NCBI GenBank assembly: GCA_015063895.1 | Contig: SVTG01000002.1 | Span: 62,001 to 126,000 of the forward strand | DNA: 64,000 nucleotides | Direction: 5' to 3' | DNA from: Oscillospiraceae bacterium | Lineage (GTDB): Bacteria > Bacillota > Clostridia > Oscillospirales > CAG-272 | In this document: piece by piece, positions 15,485 through 23,058 of the stretch | Layout of the letters: each line of letters begins with the position of its first letter | How positions within the stretch are numbered: position 1 is the first letter of the stretch | The notes under the pieces: model-generated | Databases searched by the model: none | What the model was told of the DNA's origin: nothing | Seen by the model: the letters and a program-made list of their open reading frames with translations, nothing else | Made by a program: the position numbers and the translations under genes

Positions 15485-16321
15485 TTAAAATGTGATATCA
15501 ATATATGCGGGGGCGTGATCGGAAACGGTCAAATAATAGTCAGGGCAGTAACGGTCAAAGCGGCTGATCGCCCCTTCGGGGATATCCTTGACTAAAATGT
15601 GGTCGATGGCAGTTTCAAAGGGGGTGTGCTGCCACGTGCCGGGGGCCTTTGGGCCGCAGGCATTATAGCCGCGCTCCTCAAAGCGGTAGTCGGTGGCCAG
15701 GTGATAGGCGTGGCTGTAGCCACCCTCGCCGAGCGCGTATTGGATAGAGGGGGAATTGAAGCGTGCGTTCATGTCGCCTACGAAAATGATGGGGCAGTTG
15801 TCGTATTTTTGCTGATATTTTGCCAGCAGCTCGGTTGCCTGCTTGATCTGTCTGCGGCGTACCTCGGAGGAGCCGGGGCGTCTTTCGTCGCTCATCCACC
15901 ACAGGTGGGTGGTTGCGAAAATGAATACCTTCCCGCTTTGCTTGTCACGGAACACACCGAGATTGAGGGATTTGGAATTGGCGTCGTTAAATTTGCCCTC
16001 AAAGTCGGCAACCATGGCGGGATAGAGGATATATTCGGTGTCAAGCAATTCAAATTTGTCGGCGCGGTAGATCAGAGGCGTCATATTACCCCACACAATG
16101 GTATAGGGCAGATTTTCCTCCAGGCAATAGAATTTAAAGAGCATCTGCATATCCATGTTGACCTCTTGGCCCCCGACGATATCGGGCATCAGATCCTTAA
16201 AGATCTGAATGTGTCCCTTCATGCGTACAGCCGCCGAGCAGTCAAGGCCAAGCGCCTCCCACACCTCGTTGTTGTTGGTGCAATTCCATTGATTCTGAGT
16301 CATTAAACGAAGCTTGTTCAT
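15485..16321 (-). CDS. Endonuclease/exonuclease/phosphatase-fold protein (paralogue 2)
   Basis: A 278-residue EEP-superfamily hydrolase. Visible residues: 'TQNQWNCTNN' (metal Asn), 'GGQEVN' (metal Glu), 'ATTHLWW' (His), 'FVGDMNARFNS' (Asp/Asn), 'DHILVKD' and the terminal catalytic 'SDHAPAYIDI'. No signal peptide, so probably a cytosolic phosphodiesterase or sugar-phosphate phosphatase. It follows its close paralogue by 9 bp, with the SD in the gap, indicating a tandem duplication within one operon. A more distant EEP gene is at 32964. Substrate unknown. Confidence 0.85.
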   Translation of the reverse strand: MNKLRLMTQNQWNCTNNNEVWEALGLDCSAAVRMKGHIQIFKDLMPDIVGGQEVNMDMQMLFKFYCLEENLPYTIVWGNMTPLIYRADKFELLDTEYILYPAMVADFEGKFNDANSKSLNLGVFRDKQSGKVFIFATTHLWWMSDERRPGSSEVRRRQIKQATELLAKYQQKYDNCPIIFVGDMNARFNSPSIQYALGEGGYSHAYHLATDYRFEERGYNACGPKAPGTWQHTPFETAIDHILVKDIPEGAISRFDRYCPDYYLTVSDHAPAYIDITF

Positions 16322-16330
16322 ATATCCTCC

Positions 16331-17188
16331 TTAAAATTCCACGTCGATATAGACGGGCGCGTGGTCGGAAAGTGACAAATAGTATTCGGGCATATAGCGG
16401 TCGTAGCGCTTGACGGCCCCTGCGGGCATATCCTTGACGTAAATATGGTCGTCGGCGGCGCTGTAGGGGGTATCCCACCATTTGGGTGCAGGGCCTCCCC
16501 AGCCGCAGGAGCAGTAGCCAGAGAGCTCGGTAGTGTAGTCGGTCGCGGCGTCGTGTGCGTGCGTGTAGCCCGCCTCATCCTCTACAAATTTGAGGGCAGG
16601 GGAATTGGTGCCCGTGTTCATATCACCCGCGATCACCACGGGGACCTCGCCGTACACGGCACGGTATTTGTCGATCAGCGCTACCGCCATACGGAGCTGG
16701 TGCTCGCGTGCCTCGTTGGAGCCCGCCTGGTAGTATTTATAGTCGGGGTTGTTGCCGTTGCGCCACCAGAGGTGGGTGGTCACGAAGATAAAGACCTTGC
16801 CGCTTTCCTTGTCGCGGAAGACCGCTAAGTTGCAGGCCTTGCTGTTGCTGTCGTTAAAGATGCCCTCGTACCCCTCCATATATTTAGGGTAGAGCAGGTA
16901 TTCCGTGGCAAGCAATTCAAGCTTGTCGGCACGGTAAAAGATGGGCGTCATATTGCCCCAGATCATAGCGTAGGGGAGCTTTTCCTCCTGTGCGTAAAGC
17001 ATAAAGAAAAGCTGCATATCCTTGTTGACCTCCTGGCCGCCGCACACGTCGGGCATCAGCTCTTGAAAGACGCGGATGTGTCCTTTCATACGCGTTTCGG
17101 CAGAGCAGTCAAGCCCTTGCTCGATCCATTTCTCCTGATTGTTCGTACAATTCCATTGGTTTTGACCCATTAAACGAAGCTTGCTCAT
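16331..17188 (-). CDS. Endonuclease/exonuclease/phosphatase-fold protein (paralogue 1)
   Basis: A 285-residue paralogue of the next gene, similar along its whole length: 'QNQWNCTNNQEKW', 'CGGQEVNKDMQLFF', 'TTHLWW', 'IAGDMNTGTNSPALKF' and 'SDHAPVYIDVEF'. All catalytic positions of the EEP fold are kept. A short insertion ('NGNNPDYKYYQAGSNEA') after 'THLWWR' and an extra Gly/Trp segment near residue 235 distinguish it, suggesting changed substrate preference. SD AAAGGAGAG precedes the ATG. It is the promoter-proximal gene of the pair. Confidence 0.85.
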   Translation of the reverse strand: MSKLRLMGQNQWNCTNNQEKWIEQGLDCSAETRMKGHIRVFQELMPDVCGGQEVNKDMQLFFMLYAQEEKLPYAMIWGNMTPIFYRADKLELLATEYLLYPKYMEGYEGIFNDSNSKACNLAVFRDKESGKVFIFVTTHLWWRNGNNPDYKYYQAGSNEAREHQLRMAVALIDKYRAVYGEVPVVIAGDMNTGTNSPALKFVEDEAGYTHAHDAATDYTTELSGYCSCGWGGPAPKWWDTPYSAADDHIYVKDMPAGAVKRYDRYMPEYYLSLSDHAPVYIDVEF

Positions 17189-17229
17189 CGTAGCTCTCCT
17201 TTCGGTGGCGTCTGTTGGCGCTTGGCCCC

Positions 17230-17258
17230 ATTATAACACGCGCGTGCGGGGGAATCAA
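17230..17258 (-). promoter_or_regulatory. Sigma-A promoter of the EEP pair
   Basis: Minus strand TTGATT (17258-17253) and TATAAT (17235-17230) with a 17-bp spacer, ~40 bp upstream of the start at 17188. Confidence 0.75.
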
Positions 17259-17320
17259 GACAAGCGTTATATTTTTAGATAATTAAACAATATAAAACAC
17301 GGTTTTTTGTGGCATTTGCC

Positions 17321-17349
17321 TTGACCTTGGCGGCGAAATAGGATATACT
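17321..17349 (+). promoter_or_regulatory. Sigma-A promoter of the GNAT gene
   Basis: TTGACC (17321-17326) and TATACT (17344-17349) with a 17-bp spacer, 22 bp before the ATG. Confidence 0.75.
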
Positions 17350-17371
17350 AAAGGGGAGGGGAGGTGCCTTT

Positions 17372-18106
17372 ATGGAGAAGCTGCAAAGGGCGTGCCGCGC
17401 GCTTTACGAGCAGGCTTTCGGCGTGTCGGGCGCGTTTGACGATGCGCTGTTTGCCCATGCGATGCCCGATTGTCTGCGCGTGATCGCCGAGGGCGATACG
17501 CCGAAATCTATGCTTTTTTCAATACCGTATGCCATTGAAACCGAAAACGGCATCGTTGATGCGCGGTATTTGTATGCGGTTGCCACCGATCCTGCCTTTC
17601 GCTCGCAGGGGCTGGCGACAAGGCTTCTTCGTGAGGTGATCGCCGAGGGCTTGCCCGTGTTTTTGCGCCCCAGCGCCCCCTCGCTGTTTGATTTTTACCG
17701 CGCGGTGGGCCTTGTGCCTGTATCGCCCGTGAAAACCGAGCGCGGCATGGCCGGCGGTGCAGGGGTGGCATTGCCCTTGACCGCACTTTCACCAAGCGCG
17801 TATCTTGCAGCGCGTAGAGCATACCTGCTGCCCCCCTTTGCGGCTCCCACCGAGGCGTTTTTGTCGCTGGGGTATCTTGGGGGCGGCGCCCTTGAAATGG
17901 CGGGGCAATTCGTTACCTTTTACGAGCTGCGTGGGCGCGAGGTGCTTTTTAAGGAATGGCTGGGAGCCACTCATTTTGCGCCCCGTGTGGCGGCTTTTCT
18001 CGGTGCGGATACCTACGAGCTGCGCACACCCTGTGCCGAGGGCACGCCCTTTGGCGTGGCGGCAAACTGCCCTGAGAACCTTACTTTTTTGATCGCACTG
18101 GATTAG
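17372..18106 (+). CDS. GNAT-family N-acetyltransferase
   Basis: A 244-residue protein with SD GGGGAGG. The acetyl-CoA-binding motif A is 'VATDPAFRSQGLATRLLREVI' (R/Q-x-x-G-x-G/A variant, residues ~70-90), preceded by beta4 'YLYAVAT' and followed by 'LRPSAPSLFDFYRAVGLVPV', the usual end of a GNAT core. The remaining ~110 residues form a C-terminal extension as in two-part Eis-like or clostridial GNATs. The dinB gene follows at 27 bp with its own SD, so they may share a transcript. Acceptor substrate unknown. Confidence 0.8.
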   Translation: MEKLQRACRALYEQAFGVSGAFDDALFAHAMPDCLRVIAEGDTPKSMLFSIPYAIETENGIVDARYLYAVATDPAFRSQGLATRLLREVIAEGLPVFLRPSAPSLFDFYRAVGLVPVSPVKTERGMAGGAGVALPLTALSPSAYLAARRAYLLPPFAAPTEAFLSLGYLGGGALEMAGQFVTFYELRGREVLFKEWLGATHFAPRVAAFLGADTYELRTPCAEGTPFGVAANCPENLTFLIALD

Positions 18107-18133
18107 ATCGGCATACGATGGAAAGGAGAGCAT

Positions 18134-19369
18134 ATGAGCGAGCGAACGATACTGCACTGCGATTGCAACGGCTTTTTTGCCTCGGTCGAAATGCTTTCAA
18201 AGCCCCATCTTGCCAAGGTGCCGATGGCTGTTGCGGGCGACCCCGAAAGCCGTCACGGCATCATTCTTGCCAAAAACGAGCTGGCAAAGGCCTATGGCGT
18301 GAAGACGGCTGAAACCATCTGGCAGGCCAAAAAGAAATGCCCGGATCTTGTGCTGGTTTCACCGCATCACGATCGGTATCACGAGATCTCAAAGCGCGTG
18401 AACGCCATTTATCTGGATTATACCGATCTTGTCGATCCGTTTGGTATTGACGAGTCTTTTCTTGACGTCACGGGCAGCATGCACCTGTTCCCTATGTCGC
18501 CAAGGGAGCTTGCCGACGTGATCCGCGCCCGTGTGCGCAGTGAGATCGGTATTACCATCTCGGTGGGCGTGAGCTTTTGCCGTGTTTTTGCCAAGCTTGG
18601 CAGCGATTATAAGAAGCCCGATGCCACCACGGTCATTGATCGCGATAACTACCGCGATATCGTATATCCCTTGCCCGTGTCGGAGCTTTTGTTTGTCGGG
18701 CGCCGCACAGCCGAGCAGCTGCGCGCGCTCGGGATTTTGACGATCGGCGATCTTGCCAAGGCTGACCCTGCGCTTCTGATGGCACGCCTCGGTGAGGCGG
18801 GCGGCATGCTGTGGCGCTACGCCAACGGTCAGGATAACGAGCCTGTGCAATCCTATTTTCAGAGAAAGCAGCCGAAATCGGTTGGAAACGGTATGACCTT
18901 CCGCCGCAATATCGTGGGTGAGGCCGAGATCCGTGCGGGGGTTGCCGCGCTGTGTGATTCGGTGGCGGCACGCTTGCGGCACGAAAATTGCAAGTGTACG
19001 GTGGTGCAGGTGCAGGTCAAGAGCCCTGATTTTAAGGTGGTGCAAAAGCAATGCACTCTGCGGCGCGCCACGTGGCTGCAGCGCGACCTCCTTGAAAATG
19101 CCATGGCGCTGATCAAGGCCGCCAACGGCTACGGCAATATGATCCGCGCGCTGACCGTGACGGCCGCGGGGCTGGTAGGCCCCGAGGGCACCGAGGAGCA
19201 GCTTGATATGTTCTCGGTGGCAGACGGCAAGGTTGAAAAGCAGGAGGGCGTGGAGGATACGATGCATGCGATCAGAGCGCGCTTTGGCAAAAAAAGCATT
19301 CGTCTTGGCTGCTATCAGCGCCCCGACGGAGATGCACTGACCGACACACAAACTGAACTTGAGTCTTGA
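18134..19369 (+). CDS. dinB: DNA polymerase IV (Y-family)
   Basis: A 411-residue translesion polymerase. Catalytic carboxylates lie in 'LHCDCNGFFASVEM' (Asp plus steric-gate-region FF) and 'DPFGIDESFLDVTGS' (Asp-Glu). The fingers and palm follow, with 'VGVSFCRVFAKLGSDYKKPD'. The thumb helix-hairpin-helix is 'RALGILTIGDLAKADPALL', and the little finger domain continues to ~350. The final ~40 residues hold 'EQLDMFSV', resembling a clamp-binding QLxLF-type motif. SD AAAGGAGAG. The stop codon lies within the -35 of the following gene. LexA-type operator not identified. Confidence 0.92.
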   Translation: MSERTILHCDCNGFFASVEMLSKPHLAKVPMAVAGDPESRHGIILAKNELAKAYGVKTAETIWQAKKKCPDLVLVSPHHDRYHEISKRVNAIYLDYTDLVDPFGIDESFLDVTGSMHLFPMSPRELADVIRARVRSEIGITISVGVSFCRVFAKLGSDYKKPDATTVIDRDNYRDIVYPLPVSELLFVGRRTAEQLRALGILTIGDLAKADPALLMARLGEAGGMLWRYANGQDNEPVQSYFQRKQPKSVGNGMTFRRNIVGEAEIRAGVAALCDSVAARLRHENCKCTVVQVQVKSPDFKVVQKQCTLRRATWLQRDLLENAMALIKAANGYGNMIRALTVTAAGLVGPEGTEEQLDMFSVADGKVEKQEGVEDTMHAIRARFGKKSIRLGCYQRPDGDALTDTQTELES

Positions 19370-19394
19370 CAGTATTTCTTTGGTTTGTTATAAT
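19366..19394 (+). promoter_or_regulatory. Sigma-A promoter of the EamA gene overlapping the dinB stop
   Basis: TTGACA (19366-19371), 17-bp spacer, TATAAT (19389-19394): a consensus promoter. The dinB TGA stop (19367-19369) is embedded in the -35 hexamer. Confidence 0.88.
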
Positions 19395-19427
19395 AGATTC
19401 GTTGTTTGAGAAAGCGAGTTTTCCGAT

Positions 19428-20357
19428 ATGCAGTTTTTACGCAAATCAAGTGGGCTGATCTGCTGCTTGCTGGCAGCCTTTTTCTGGGGAACGACGTTCG
19501 TGGCACAGGATACTGCCGCTGAAACGATACCGCCCTTTACCTTTTTGGCGCTTCGCTCCTTTGTGGGCGCGGCCGCGCTTCTTTTGGTGGTTTTGCTTAA
19601 GGATAAATGGCAAAAAAGCAAGGGTGTATACGCACCCTCAAGCCGATCGCAGATCAAGCTCACGCTCCTTGGCGGTGCCTTTTGCGGACTGTTTTTGTGT
19701 GCGGCCTCGGCCCTGCAGCAATTCGGCATCGCCAGCAACACGGGCTCGCCCGGTAAGGACGCCTTTATCACCGCCCTTTATATTGTTTTTGTGCCGGTGT
19801 TTTCTCTGGTGCTGGGCAAGCGTGCGGCGCCCCATATATACGCCTGCGTGGCGGTGGCGCTCGGGGGTCTTTGGCTGCTTTGCATGAACGGCAGCGCGCT
19901 GACAACGGGCGATATTCAGCTGATCGTTTGCTCACTGCTGTTTGCCTGTCAGATGATCTTAGTCGACCATATCGGCACGCGTGCCGATGCGGTGCGTCTG
20001 TCGGCGGTGCAGTTTTTGGTGGTGGGCGTGGTGGCAGCTCTGCTTGCCGTGATATTTGAAAAGCCCACGCTTGACGGGATCCTCACCGGTTGGTGGACGG
20101 TCCTTTATGCAGGTATTTTGTCCTCTGCCGTTGCGTATACGCTGCAGATCATCGGTCAGCAGCGCACGCCTGCGACGCTTGCCAGCCTTGTGCTGAGTCT
20201 TGAATCGGTGGTGGCAGTGATCGCCAGCATGATCGCGCTGTCGCTGTATCCCACCTTGCCGGAAATTTTCGGTATGCTTCTTATTTTTGCTGCGATCATC
20301 GTATCGCAGATCCCGTTTCAGTATAAAAACAAAATGCCGTCCGTCAAGCAAAATTGA
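19428..20357 (+). CDS. DMT-superfamily (EamA) transporter
   Basis: A 309-residue membrane protein with ten hydrophobic segments arranged as two EamA repeats: 'LICCLLAAFFWGTTFVAQD' opens the first and 'IQLIVCSLLFACQMILVDHIG' opens the second. Conserved features include 'NTGSPGKDAFITALYIVFVP' and 'LVLSLESVVAVIASMI'. Such carriers export metabolites or amino acids across the cytoplasmic membrane. It has its own consensus promoter. The mannitol-phosphate dehydrogenase gene begins 37 bp after it, so read-through is possible. Substrate unknown. Confidence 0.88.
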   Translation: MQFLRKSSGLICCLLAAFFWGTTFVAQDTAAETIPPFTFLALRSFVGAAALLLVVLLKDKWQKSKGVYAPSSRSQIKLTLLGGAFCGLFLCAASALQQFGIASNTGSPGKDAFITALYIVFVPVFSLVLGKRAAPHIYACVAVALGGLWLLCMNGSALTTGDIQLIVCSLLFACQMILVDHIGTRADAVRLSAVQFLVVGVVAALLAVIFEKPTLDGILTGWWTVLYAGILSSAVAYTLQIIGQQRTPATLASLVLSLESVVAVIASMIALSLYPTLPEIFGMLLIFAAIIVSQIPFQYKNKMPSVKQN

Positions 20358-20394
20358 CGGCGGCGAGAAAATAAATTTTGAAAAGAGGACAATT

Positions 20395-21612
20395 ATGAAA
20401 GCTGTTATGTATGGTGCCGGTAATATCGGACGTGGCTTTATCGCGCAGCGTTTGTATCTTTCGGGATATCACACGACCTTCGTTGACGTGAACACCGAGG
20501 TGGTGAATGCCATCAACGAGGCAGGGAAGTACCCGATCTACGTGACGCGCGGTACCGAATACGTGCCGGAATGGGTTGAAAACGTTGATGCGATCAACGG
20601 CAGAGAGGAGCAGCGTGTGATCGATGCGATCGCCGATGCCGATCTGCTGGCAACTGCACTTGGTGTGCCTGTGTTGCCCTTTGTGGCACATATTATCGCA
20701 AAGGCCATTTTAAAAAGAAAAGAGGCAGGCCGTCCGCTCAATATTTTGATCTGCGAGAATATGATCGGCTCAAACGAATATCTGCGCGGTCTTGTTGAGC
20801 CTCACATTCCTGCCGAGGCTAAGGATTTCTTTGAGAACAACGTTGGCTTTGTTTGCGTTTCGGTTGGCAGAACCGTGCCGCCCACGCCCGAAGAATTCAA
20901 GCAAAAATATCCGCTTGCCGTTTGTGCCGAGCCTTACAGTGAATTACCCGCCGATGCGCTGGGCTTCCGCCCCGTCGGGTGTGAGCTGCCCCCCATCAAG
21001 GAGCTGGTTGCCTTCACTCCCTTCGCCTACTTCATCGAGCGCAAGCTGCTCATACATAACATGGGTCATGCGCTGATGGCCTATATGGCCTACCAGAGAG
21101 GCTATCAGTATATTTTTGAGGCAGCCACTGACGGTGAGATCAAGTATATCCTCACGCGCGCACTGCTTGAGTCTGCACGTGCGCTTGCCAAGCGCCACGG
21201 TGCCTCTACCGATGATGCGATGCAGTTTGTAGAGGATCTGATGGTGCGCTTTGAAAACAAGCTTCTGGTAGACTCGCTGGATCGCGTTGGCCGCGACCCC
21301 AAGCGCAAGCTTTGCCCCACTGACCGTCTGGTCGGCGCGTTTAACGTCGTGCGTGAGCAGGGCGGCATTCCTGCGCACATCGCTGTCGGTATTGCGGCAG
21401 GTTATTTGTTTGATCTTGAGAGCGATGCGGGCGCCGTGGAGATTTCTACGTATGTCAAGGAAAACGGTATTGAGCGCGCGCTTGAAAAATACAGCGGCTT
21501 GACCGATCCCGCTGACGTTGCGATGATCAAGACCTTTTATGATATGCTTCGTGCCAAGGCACCCTTCTCTCAGTTTGTGGAGACCCTTGCCGGCATGAAA
21601 AATACGCACTAA
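20395..21612 (+). CDS. mtlD: Mannitol-1-phosphate 5-dehydrogenase family protein
   Basis: The ORF track begins at 20287, but AGAGGA 6 nt before the ATG at 20395 and the Rossmann start 'MKAVMYGAGNIGRGF' fix the real start; 405 residues. The N-terminal NAD-binding domain has 'GAGNIGRGF' and 'TTFVDVNTEVV'. The C-terminal polyol dehydrogenase domain contains the signature Lys segment 'RKLLIHNMGHAL'. The enzyme oxidises mannitol-1-phosphate or reduces fructose-6-phosphate. No PTS genes are nearby, and related tagaturonate/fructuronate reductases share this fold, so the exact substrate is uncertain. Confidence 0.78.
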   Translation: MKAVMYGAGNIGRGFIAQRLYLSGYHTTFVDVNTEVVNAINEAGKYPIYVTRGTEYVPEWVENVDAINGREEQRVIDAIADADLLATALGVPVLPFVAHIIAKAILKRKEAGRPLNILICENMIGSNEYLRGLVEPHIPAEAKDFFENNVGFVCVSVGRTVPPTPEEFKQKYPLAVCAEPYSELPADALGFRPVGCELPPIKELVAFTPFAYFIERKLLIHNMGHALMAYMAYQRGYQYIFEAATDGEIKYILTRALLESARALAKRHGASTDDAMQFVEDLMVRFENKLLVDSLDRVGRDPKRKLCPTDRLVGAFNVVREQGGIPAHIAVGIAAGYLFDLESDAGAVEISTYVKENGIERALEKYSGLTDPADVAMIKTFYDMLRAKAPFSQFVETLAGMKNTH

Positions 21613-21635
21613 ATTCGGCGATTGCTGTTGTGGTT

Positions 21636-21672
21636 GCGCCCGACAAAGCCGTGCTTTCGGCTTTGTCGGGCG
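21636..21672 (+). terminator. Hairpin after mtlD-like gene
   Basis: The arms GCGCCCGACAAAGCCG and CGGCTTTGTCGGGCGC form a 16-bp perfect stem. It lacks a long T-run, so factor-independent termination is only possible. Confidence 0.5.
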
Positions 21673-21732
21673 CAGCTTGCAAGCCTTTAAAAATCGTGTC
21701 GAAGAGTTTTTTTCGCAATTTTTTCGTAGTGC

Positions 21733-21761
21733 TTGACAAACCTGTTTTTTTTCGCTATAAT
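21733..21761 (+). promoter_or_regulatory. Consensus promoter of tRNA-Gly
   Basis: TTGACA (21733-21738), 17-bp spacer, TATAAT (21756-21761), 10 bp before the tRNA 5' end. Confidence 0.88.
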
Positions 21762-21771
21762 AAGGAAGTCC

Positions 21772-21845
21772 GCAGGCGTAGTCTAGTGGTAAAACCCCTG
21801 CTTCCCAAGCAGGAGATGCGGGTTCGATTCCCGTCGCCTGCTCCA
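21772..21845 (+). tRNA. tRNA-Gly (CCC)
   Basis: The acceptor stem is GCAGGCG/CGCCTGC, the anticodon arm is CCTGC-TTCCCAA-GCAGG with anticodon CCC, and the T arm contains GGTTCGATTCC. CCA is encoded (21843-21845). The molecule is 74 nt with CCA, normal for tRNA-Gly. Confidence 0.95.
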
Positions 21846-21886
21846 AAGAGAAACCCCGCCCATTGCGGCGGGGTTTCTCTTTGGAG
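21838..21886 (+). terminator. Terminator hairpin extending into the tRNA-Gly 3' end
   Basis: The core AAAGAGAAACCCCGCC pairs with GGCGGGGTTTCTCTTT. Pairing continues outward without mismatch into the last tRNA bases (CTGCTCC with GGAGCAG), giving a 23-bp perfect stem that includes the CCA end. Confidence 0.85.
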
Positions 21887-21990
21887 CAGCGACCGAACCC
21901 GTTTCAAACCGCAGCGCGGTTTGAAAGCGGGTTCGCATGCGCGTAGCGCATATTCGCCCGAAGGGCGAAATTCCCGTCCCGCGTGCGGAT
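21883..21990. repeat. Degenerate inverted copy of tRNA-Gly 3' end plus palindromes
   Basis: GGAGCAGCGACCGAACCCG mirrors the tRNA 3' part (reverse complement GGAGCAGGCGACGG...CGAACCCG). Behind it are further dyads: AACCGCAGCGCGGTT, ATGCGCGTAGCGCAT and TTCGCCCGAAGGGCGAA. No gene. Confidence 0.65.
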
Positions 21991-22047
21991 CGGGGGCAGG
22001 CACGACTCGGTGCCTTAGAAAACGTTAAAAATGGGAGAGAGAAGAGA

Positions 22048-22884
22048 ATGGAAAAGGCTTATCTTGAAATTACGAATATCTGCAACCTCTCCTGCGAATT
22101 TTGCCACAAAACGGTGCGCGAAAAGCGTCAGATGACCGCTGATGAATTTGAGCTTCTGACCGACCGCTTGCAGGGCGAGGTCAAATACATATTTTTTCAT
22201 CTGATGGGTGAGCCGCTGCTGCATCCGCTGCTGCCACAATTCGTGTGTCGGGCCCGCGAGAAGGGATTTTTGCCTGCCATTACCACCAACGGCACGCTTT
22301 TGGCAAAGCGGGGCGAGGAATTGCTGGCGGCACAGCCCTATAAGATCAGTATTTCCTTGCACGCGCCCGCGGCTAATGCCGCCTTTGCCGATGAAGCGTA
22401 TCTGCCTACCTGCCTTGCTTTCGGTAAGAGGATGGCCGAGCGTGGCACGATCGTGGCGTTTCGCCTTTGGAATATCGGGGGTGCGGGGGAGCGCGAAAAC
22501 GAAGCCGTGCTTGCCGCTATGCGGGAGGTGTTTCCCACACCGTGGGAGCACAAATGGAGCGGGTATCGCCTTGCCACAAAGGTATTTCTTGAGTGGGGCG
22601 AGGAGTTTGATTGGCCCGATATGCGCGCGCCTGCTATTTCTGAGGATACCCCCTTGTTTTGCTATGCGCTGCGTAATCAGGTCGGTATTCACGTGGACGG
22701 CACCGTGGTGCCTTGTTGCCTTGATGCCGAGGGAGAGCTTGCACTCGGCAACTTGTTTGAGAGCTCCTTGCGGGAGATCTTGCAATCTCCGCGCGCGCGT
22801 GCCGTTTACGACGGATTTACCGATCACCGCGGCGTTGAGGCACTCTGCCGCCGCTGCGGTTATGCGAGAAGATTTAAGGCATAA
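22048..22884 (+). CDS. Radical SAM/SPASM-type protein
   Basis: The start at 22048 (MEKAYLEITN) is preferred over the track start at 21937 because GGGAGAGAGAAG precedes it and the domain begins there; 278 residues. The [4Fe-4S]/SAM motif is 'CNLSCEFC' (Cys-x3-Cys-x2-Cys), followed by 'FHLMGEPLLHP', the SAM-contact GE motif. The C-terminal Cys set 'PCCLDAEGE...CRRCGYAR' resembles a SPASM-like auxiliary cluster domain. Possible roles are peptide modification or sulfatase-maturation-like chemistry, but no precursor peptide or sulfatase gene is adjacent. Confidence 0.82.
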   Translation: MEKAYLEITNICNLSCEFCHKTVREKRQMTADEFELLTDRLQGEVKYIFFHLMGEPLLHPLLPQFVCRAREKGFLPAITTNGTLLAKRGEELLAAQPYKISISLHAPAANAAFADEAYLPTCLAFGKRMAERGTIVAFRLWNIGGAGERENEAVLAAMREVFPTPWEHKWSGYRLATKVFLEWGEEFDWPDMRAPAISEDTPLFCYALRNQVGIHVDGTVVPCCLDAEGELALGNLFESSLREILQSPRARAVYDGFTDHRGVEALCRRCGYARRFKA

Positions 22885-22935
22885 AATAGAAGCGCTTGGA
22901 AAACGGACTTCTCATAAGGAAGTTTGTATTTATTT

Positions 22936-22985
22936 TGTAGGGGCGACCATTGGTCGTCCGCGGACGTGCAATGCACGCCCCTACA
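22936..22985. repeat. 50-bp palindromic dispersed repeat (GTAGGGGCG family)
   Basis: Bounded by TGTAGGGGCG and CGCCCCTACA in inverted orientation, with inner dyad ACCATTGGT. The same core occurs in each 118-bp unit at 4413-5000. It looks like a miniature non-coding element. Confidence 0.75.
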
Positions 22986-23013
22986 GATAAACGAATTTGA
23001 TGCGCAGAAAACA

Positions 23014-23058
23014 AATAATACCCCCGACAGATCTTAAATCTGTCGGGGGTATTATTAT
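23014..23058. terminator. Bidirectional terminator
   Basis: Stem AATACCCCCGACAGAT pairs with ATCTGTCGGGGGTATT with AT-rich flanks. It lies at the 3' side of the minus-strand metalloprotease gene and faces the radical SAM gene. Confidence 0.85.

Noticed and set aside
21755-22003. 82-aa minus-strand ORF with 'GAGDGNRTRISCLGSRG'
   Set aside because: This peptide is the well-known spurious translation antisense to a tRNA gene.
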